Source of the DNA: Duganella dendranthematis
Lineage (GTDB): Bacteria; Pseudomonadota; Gammaproteobacteria; Burkholderiales; Burkholderiaceae_D
Assembly (NCBI RefSeq): GCF_012849375.1
Contig: NZ_CP051684.1
Coordinates: 5,146,001-5,210,000 of the forward strand
Direction of reading: 5' to 3'
Length of the DNA stretch: 64,000 nt
Translations under genes and position numbers: made by a program
Notes under the pieces: generated by a model
What the model was told of the DNA's origin: nothing
Seen by the model: only the letters and a program-made list of their open reading frames with translations
The model's database searches: none
Shown: in pieces, positions 60,763 through 64,000 of the stretch
Position numbering within the stretch: position 1 is the stretch's first letter
Layout: each line of letters opens with the position of its first letter

Positions 60763-61953
60763 ATGGATTTGACTTACACGGCGGCGGATTTGGCGTTTCG
60801 CGACACGGTGCGCGCATTCCTGGACGCCAACCTGCCGAGCGACCTGCAAAAGAAAGTCCGTAACCATCTGCGGCTGAGTCGCCAGGACTATGTGCGCTGG
60901 CACCAGATCGTCGCCCGCCAGGGCTGGTCGGCGCCGGCCTGGCCGGTGGAGTACGGCGGCACCGGCTGGACGCCGACCCAGCGCCACATCTGGGAAGAAG
61001 AATGTGCGCGCTCGGGCACGCCGCCGATCCTGCCGTTTGGCGTCAACATGGTGGCGCCGGTCATTATGGCCTTCGGTAACGAGGCGCAAAAAGCCCACTA
61101 TCTGCCGCGCATCCTGAATTGCGATGACTGGTGGTGCCAGGGTTATTCCGAGCCAGGCTCGGGTTCCGATCTGGCGTCGCTGAAAACCACCGCCGAGCGC
61201 GCCGGCGACCACTACATCGTCAACGGCCAGAAAACCTGGACCACGCTGGCCCAGCACGCCGACATGATCTTCTGCCTGGTGCGCACCGACAGTACGGTGC
61301 GCAAACAGGAGGGCATCTCCTTCCTCCTGATCGACATGAAAACGCCGGGCATCACGGTGCGTCCCATCATCATGCTGGACGAAGACCATGAGGTGAACGA
61401 AGTCTTCTTCGACAACGTCAAGGTGCCGGTGCAAAACCTGATCGGCCAGGAAAACAAGGGCTGGACCTACGCCAAGTATTTGCTGGGCCACGAGCGCACC
61501 GGCATCACTGCGGTCGGCCGCTCCAAGCGCGAACTGCTGTTCCTGAAAAAGATCGCCTCCGAACACTACAAGCACGGCAAGCCGCTGATGCAGGACCCGG
61601 TGTTCTCGGCCAAAATCGCCAGCCTGGAAATCGACCTGATGGCGCTGGAAACCACGGTGCTGCGCGTGATCACGCGCGAATCGCACGCGCCGGGGCCGGA
61701 AGCGTCGATGCTGAAGGTGCGCGGTTCCGAAATCCAGCAGCAACTGACCGAATTGATGGTCGAAGTGCTGGGACCGGGCGCGCTGCCGTTCGACACCGAC
61801 TACCTGGAAGGCAAGGCCGACCACGCTGTAACCGGCGATGACGCCGCCGCGCCGCTGGCCGGCTACTACTTCAACTACCGCAAGACCTCGATCTACGGTG
61901 GCTCGAACGAAATTCAGAAAAACATCATCACCCAGATGATCCTGGGCCTGTAA
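60763..61953 (+). CDS. Acyl-CoA dehydrogenase, pimeloyl-CoA dehydrogenase large-subunit-like
   Basis: 396 residues. Acyl-CoA dehydrogenase signatures: WWCQGYSEPGSGSDLASLKT (FAD/substrate loop), KTWTTLAQHADMIFCLVRT and the C-terminal YGGSNEIQKNIITQMILGL. The N-terminus MDLTYTAADLAFRDTVRAFL is typical of the PimC-like group. It forms a pair with the next gene, 9 bp away, so the two probably make a heteromeric flavoenzyme oxidising a (di)carboxylic acyl-CoA. AAGGAG precedes the ATG. A TetR-like dyad (ACG-GT-CGT) lies at 60722-60729 in its promoter region. Confidence 0.88.
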   Translation: MDLTYTAADLAFRDTVRAFLDANLPSDLQKKVRNHLRLSRQDYVRWHQIVARQGWSAPAWPVEYGGTGWTPTQRHIWEEECARSGTPPILPFGVNMVAPVIMAFGNEAQKAHYLPRILNCDDWWCQGYSEPGSGSDLASLKTTAERAGDHYIVNGQKTWTTLAQHADMIFCLVRTDSTVRKQEGISFLLIDMKTPGITVRPIIMLDEDHEVNEVFFDNVKVPVQNLIGQENKGWTYAKYLLGHERTGITAVGRSKRELLFLKKIASEHYKHGKPLMQDPVFSAKIASLEIDLMALETTVLRVITRESHAPGPEASMLKVRGSEIQQQLTELMVEVLGPGALPFDTDYLEGKADHAVTGDDAAAPLAGYYFNYRKTSIYGGSNEIQKNIITQMILGL

Positions 61954-61962
61954 GGAGCGGCA

Positions 61963-63099
61963 ATGGATTTCACTTTCAACGAAGAACAGCAGCAGTTCGC
62001 GGACGCGCTGCGCCGCTGGGTGGACAAGGACTACAGCTTCGACACGCGCAAGCGCATCGTGCACTCGCCGAGCGGCGTGTCGGATGTGGCGTGGAATATG
62101 CTGGCCGAGTTGGGCATGACGGCGCTGCCGGTGCCGGAAGCGCAGGGCGGCTTCAGCGGCAACGCGGTCGACATGCTGGTGGTGATGCAGGAGCTGGGCC
62201 GCGGGCTGGTGGTCGAGCCGTACTTCGCCACCGTGTGGGGCGCGAAGTTCCTGCAATTGGCGGGTAACCAGCATCACCGGCTGGAAGACGTGGCCAAGGG
62301 TGAACTGAAGCTGGCATGCGCGCTGGGCGAAAAACATTCCCGCTACGATCTGGCGGATATTAAAACCATCGCCGGCATCAATGGCGAAGGTTATCGCATC
62401 GACGGTACCAAAACCGTGGTGATCCACGGCGGCCAGGCCGATGCGCTGATCGTCTCGGCACGCAGCGCCGGCACCCAGCGCGACACCAACGGCATCAGCC
62501 TGTTCGTGGTGCCGACCGACACGCCGGGCGTGGTGATCCGCGACTACCGCACCATCGACGGCCAGCGCGCGGCGACGGTGCAGTTCAACCATGTTGCGGT
62601 GCCGGCCTCGGCGCTGCTGAGCAAGCTGGGCGGCGGCTGGGACATGCTGGAAGAAGCCGCCGACTACGGCGTCAGCCTGTTGTGCGCGGAAGCGGTGGGG
62701 GCGATGGAAGCGCTGTTCAACGCCACGCTGGAGTATGTGAAAACGCGCAAACAGTTCGGCCTCGCTATCGGCAGTTTCCAGGCCTTGCAGCATCGGATGG
62801 CGGATATGTATATCCACCTGGAACAGGCGCGCTCCATGGCAATGCTGGTGGCGGCGCGCATGGTGTGCGATGCCGAGGAGCGGCGGCGGGTGGCGTCGGC
62901 TGCCAAGGTGCGCATCGGCCAGGCGGCCAAGTTCATCGGCCAGCAGGCGGTGCAGCTGCACGGCGGCATGGGCGTCACCGACGAACTGCCGGCCGCGCAC
63001 CACTTCAAGCGCTTGACCATGATTGAGCTGACGCTGGGGGATGTGGATCATCACCTGGAGCGCTTTACGGCGCAGCGGGGGTTCCAGCAGCATTCCTAA
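61963..63099 (+). CDS. Acyl-CoA dehydrogenase, pimeloyl-CoA dehydrogenase small-subunit-like
   Basis: 378 residues. It has the acyl-CoA dehydrogenase fold, with MDFTFNEEQQQFADALRRWV, ELGMTALPVPEAQGGFSGNA and CAEAVGAMEALFNATLEYVK. The segment KTRKQFGLAIGSFQALQHRM is the conserved C-terminal helix region, and VQLHGGMGVTDELPAAHHFK is the closing motif. The shorter, more divergent sequence fits a PimD-like partner of the preceding gene. AAGGAG lies ahead of the ATG. Confidence 0.86.
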   Translation: MDFTFNEEQQQFADALRRWVDKDYSFDTRKRIVHSPSGVSDVAWNMLAELGMTALPVPEAQGGFSGNAVDMLVVMQELGRGLVVEPYFATVWGAKFLQLAGNQHHRLEDVAKGELKLACALGEKHSRYDLADIKTIAGINGEGYRIDGTKTVVIHGGQADALIVSARSAGTQRDTNGISLFVVPTDTPGVVIRDYRTIDGQRAATVQFNHVAVPASALLSKLGGGWDMLEEAADYGVSLLCAEAVGAMEALFNATLEYVKTRKQFGLAIGSFQALQHRMADMYIHLEQARSMAMLVAARMVCDAEERRRVASAAKVRIGQAAKFIGQQAVQLHGGMGVTDELPAAHHFKRLTMIELTLGDVDHHLERFTAQRGFQQHS

Positions 63100-63189
63100 G
63101 CAAACGCGCGAAACTCCGGGTCTAGTCTAAATTGCAAAACAGGCAATTGACTGTTAAAGTTGGATGATACGGAGTCGCGTGGAGCGCAA

Positions 63190-63588
63190 TTGAAGACCTA
63201 TCATGGAAGCTGTCATTGTGGTGTAGTTCGGTTTGAGGCGGATATTGACCTCAGCCAGGGTTCTATCCGCTGTAATTGCTCGATTTGCGCCAAAGCGAGG
63301 TTTTGGCCTGCCATCGTACAGCCAAGCGCGTTTCGCTTGTTGTCGGGCGAGGCTGAGCTCACCAAATACCAATTCCTGACCAAGACGGACCAGCATCTGT
63401 TTTGCAAGCACTGCGGCATTCGTTCTTTCGGCATCGGACGCTCGCCGCGCTGGGGCGAGTTTTATGCAGTGAATCTGAGCTGCCTTGACGACGTGACCCC
63501 AGATGAACTCGTGAGTATACCGATCACTTATCTGGACGGTAAAAACGATAATTGGGAAACACCACCAGCCGAAGTTCGTCATCTTTAA
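63190..63588 (+). CDS. GFA/CENP-V-family zinc protein
   Basis: 132 residues from TTG at 63190, preceded by GGAG at 5 bases; the product then begins MKTYHGSCHCGVVRFEADID, the usual start of this family. Zinc ligands are SCHCG, CNCSIC and FCKHCG. Family members were named for glutathione-dependent formaldehyde activation, though most have no proven activity. A longer TTG start at 63160 has no ribosome site. It lies about 90 bp after the acyl-CoA dehydrogenase stop. Confidence 0.8.
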   Translation: MKTYHGSCHCGVVRFEADIDLSQGSIRCNCSICAKARFWPAIVQPSAFRLLSGEAELTKYQFLTKTDQHLFCKHCGIRSFGIGRSPRWGEFYAVNLSCLDDVTPDELVSIPITYLDGKNDNWETPPAEVRHL

Positions 63589-63654
63589 ATTGATGAATAC
63601 AGCGAAACTTTACTTGCTGTTGCTGGGGGCGATCGCCACCTACGAGCGCGTTTG

Positions 63655-63957
63655 ATGAGAAGAATTGTTCTAATAGTGATATTGGCTGCGTTGGCATGGA
63701 CAGGCTATAAAAAATACAGCTTTAGTTCAAAGATGCCTGCTGAAGCGATGGCATTGGCTTCTGATGTGCAGGTGGAGCCTGTACCGGCACCAAAGATTCA
63801 AATGGAAGGCGCGGCGTCGTTTGCATGTGACGGCCGCACTTTTTGCAGTCAAATGAAGTCATGCGAGGAGGCTACTTATTTTTTGCAGCACTGCCCTAAC
63901 GTCAAGATGGATGGCAATAATGACGGTATTCCATGTGAGAAGCAATGGTGCAAGTAA
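63655..63957 (+). CDS. Small exported Excalibur-domain protein
   Basis: 100 residues. The N-terminal hydrophobic helix (IVLIVILAALAWTGYKKYSF) is a signal or anchor. The C-terminus has the Excalibur calcium-binding pattern: CDGRTFCSQMKSCEEATYFL then DGNNDGIPCEKQWC, with the Dx(D/N)xDG loop and paired Cys. Such domains occur on secreted nucleases or envelope proteins. The ATG at 63655 is preferred over TTG at 63652. Function unknown. Confidence 0.78.
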   Translation: MRRIVLIVILAALAWTGYKKYSFSSKMPAEAMALASDVQVEPVPAPKIQMEGAASFACDGRTFCSQMKSCEEATYFLQHCPNVKMDGNNDGIPCEKQWCK

Positions 63958-64000
63958 ATGGCCTTCTGATGGAGGCCTTCTTCACGAAGGTCGGCTTGGG

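Noticed and set aside
63958..64000. GGCCT/AGGCC hairpin after the Excalibur gene as a terminator
   Set aside because: The stem is short, has no T-run and is cut by the window edge.

Overview
The window is a 64 kb piece of a GC-rich betaproteobacterial chromosome. The closest fit is Oxalobacteraceae of the Massilia/Duganella/Rugamonas type. This is inferred from base composition, gene content and a GGGTCTGACCCC palindrome recalled as common in that group; no database search was possible. No rRNA, tRNA, CRISPR array, insertion sequence or phage block was seen.

Layout. 1-7.6 kb: the end of a ParB-like HTH protein gene, a secreted penicillin-acylase-type amidase, a membrane-anchored HNH-like protein, a cystathionine beta-synthase/gamma-lyase pair, thymidine kinase and a secreted zinc metalloprotease. 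7.6-31 kb: one long minus-strand array. It begins with a Flp pilin at 30.9 kb and runs through a Tad (tight adherence) pilus locus: TadG-like, TadE-like, CpaB, secretin, FHA-TadA, TadB, TadC and a DUF192-TadE fusion. It then continues almost without gaps into a secreted RHS/YD-repeat protein and a tandemly duplicated set of secreted beta-helix proteins. 31-45 kb: housekeeping and accessory genes, namely an alpha/beta hydrolase, an ACS-type MFS carrier, monomeric isocitrate dehydrogenase, an isochorismatase-like hydrolase, a copper-delivery set (DUF2946, SCO1, PCuAC), a chemoreceptor, the tail-specific protease and a LysR/SDR pair. 45-49 kb: an NHL-M23 fusion protein and a two-gene peptide-maturation locus (NHLP-like precursor plus SagB-type dehydrogenase). 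49-60 kb: a giant hybrid sensor kinase and polysaccharide genes (GH16 laminarinase, GH105 and DUF4861 pectin-related proteins). 60-64 kb: an HxlR regulator with a divergent MFS pump, a pimeloyl-CoA-dehydrogenase-like pair, a GFA-family protein and a small Excalibur protein.

The strongest candidate for an undescribed system is the downstream end of the Tad array (7.66-19.11 kb). An exported RHS protein carries a C-terminal domain with a phospholipase-C-like histidine/aspartate pattern. It is followed 5 bp later by three paralogous secreted beta-helix families (here called A, B and C) and a six-helix membrane protein (X). The A-B-C set is present twice, with one A truncated and one C frameshifted. 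The DNA becomes visibly AT-richer exactly at the DPLGL boundary of the RHS core and stays so to 7.64 kb, as expected for an exchangeable toxin-tip cassette. The second candidate is the precursor/dehydrogenase pair at 47.7-49.3 kb, which has no cyclodehydratase or cyclase beside it and has a 22-bp dyad inside the predicted precursor promoter.

Regulatory structure is rich. Predicted sites include LacI-like and GntR-like operators at the polysaccharide genes, an 11-bp inverted repeat between the MFS and icd genes, and a 10-bp inverted repeat at hxlR. Three genes have a -10 box exactly 6 bp before ATG, suggesting leaderless mRNAs. Two single-base frameshifts (near 10,850 and 27,820) are either real gene decay or sequencing errors.
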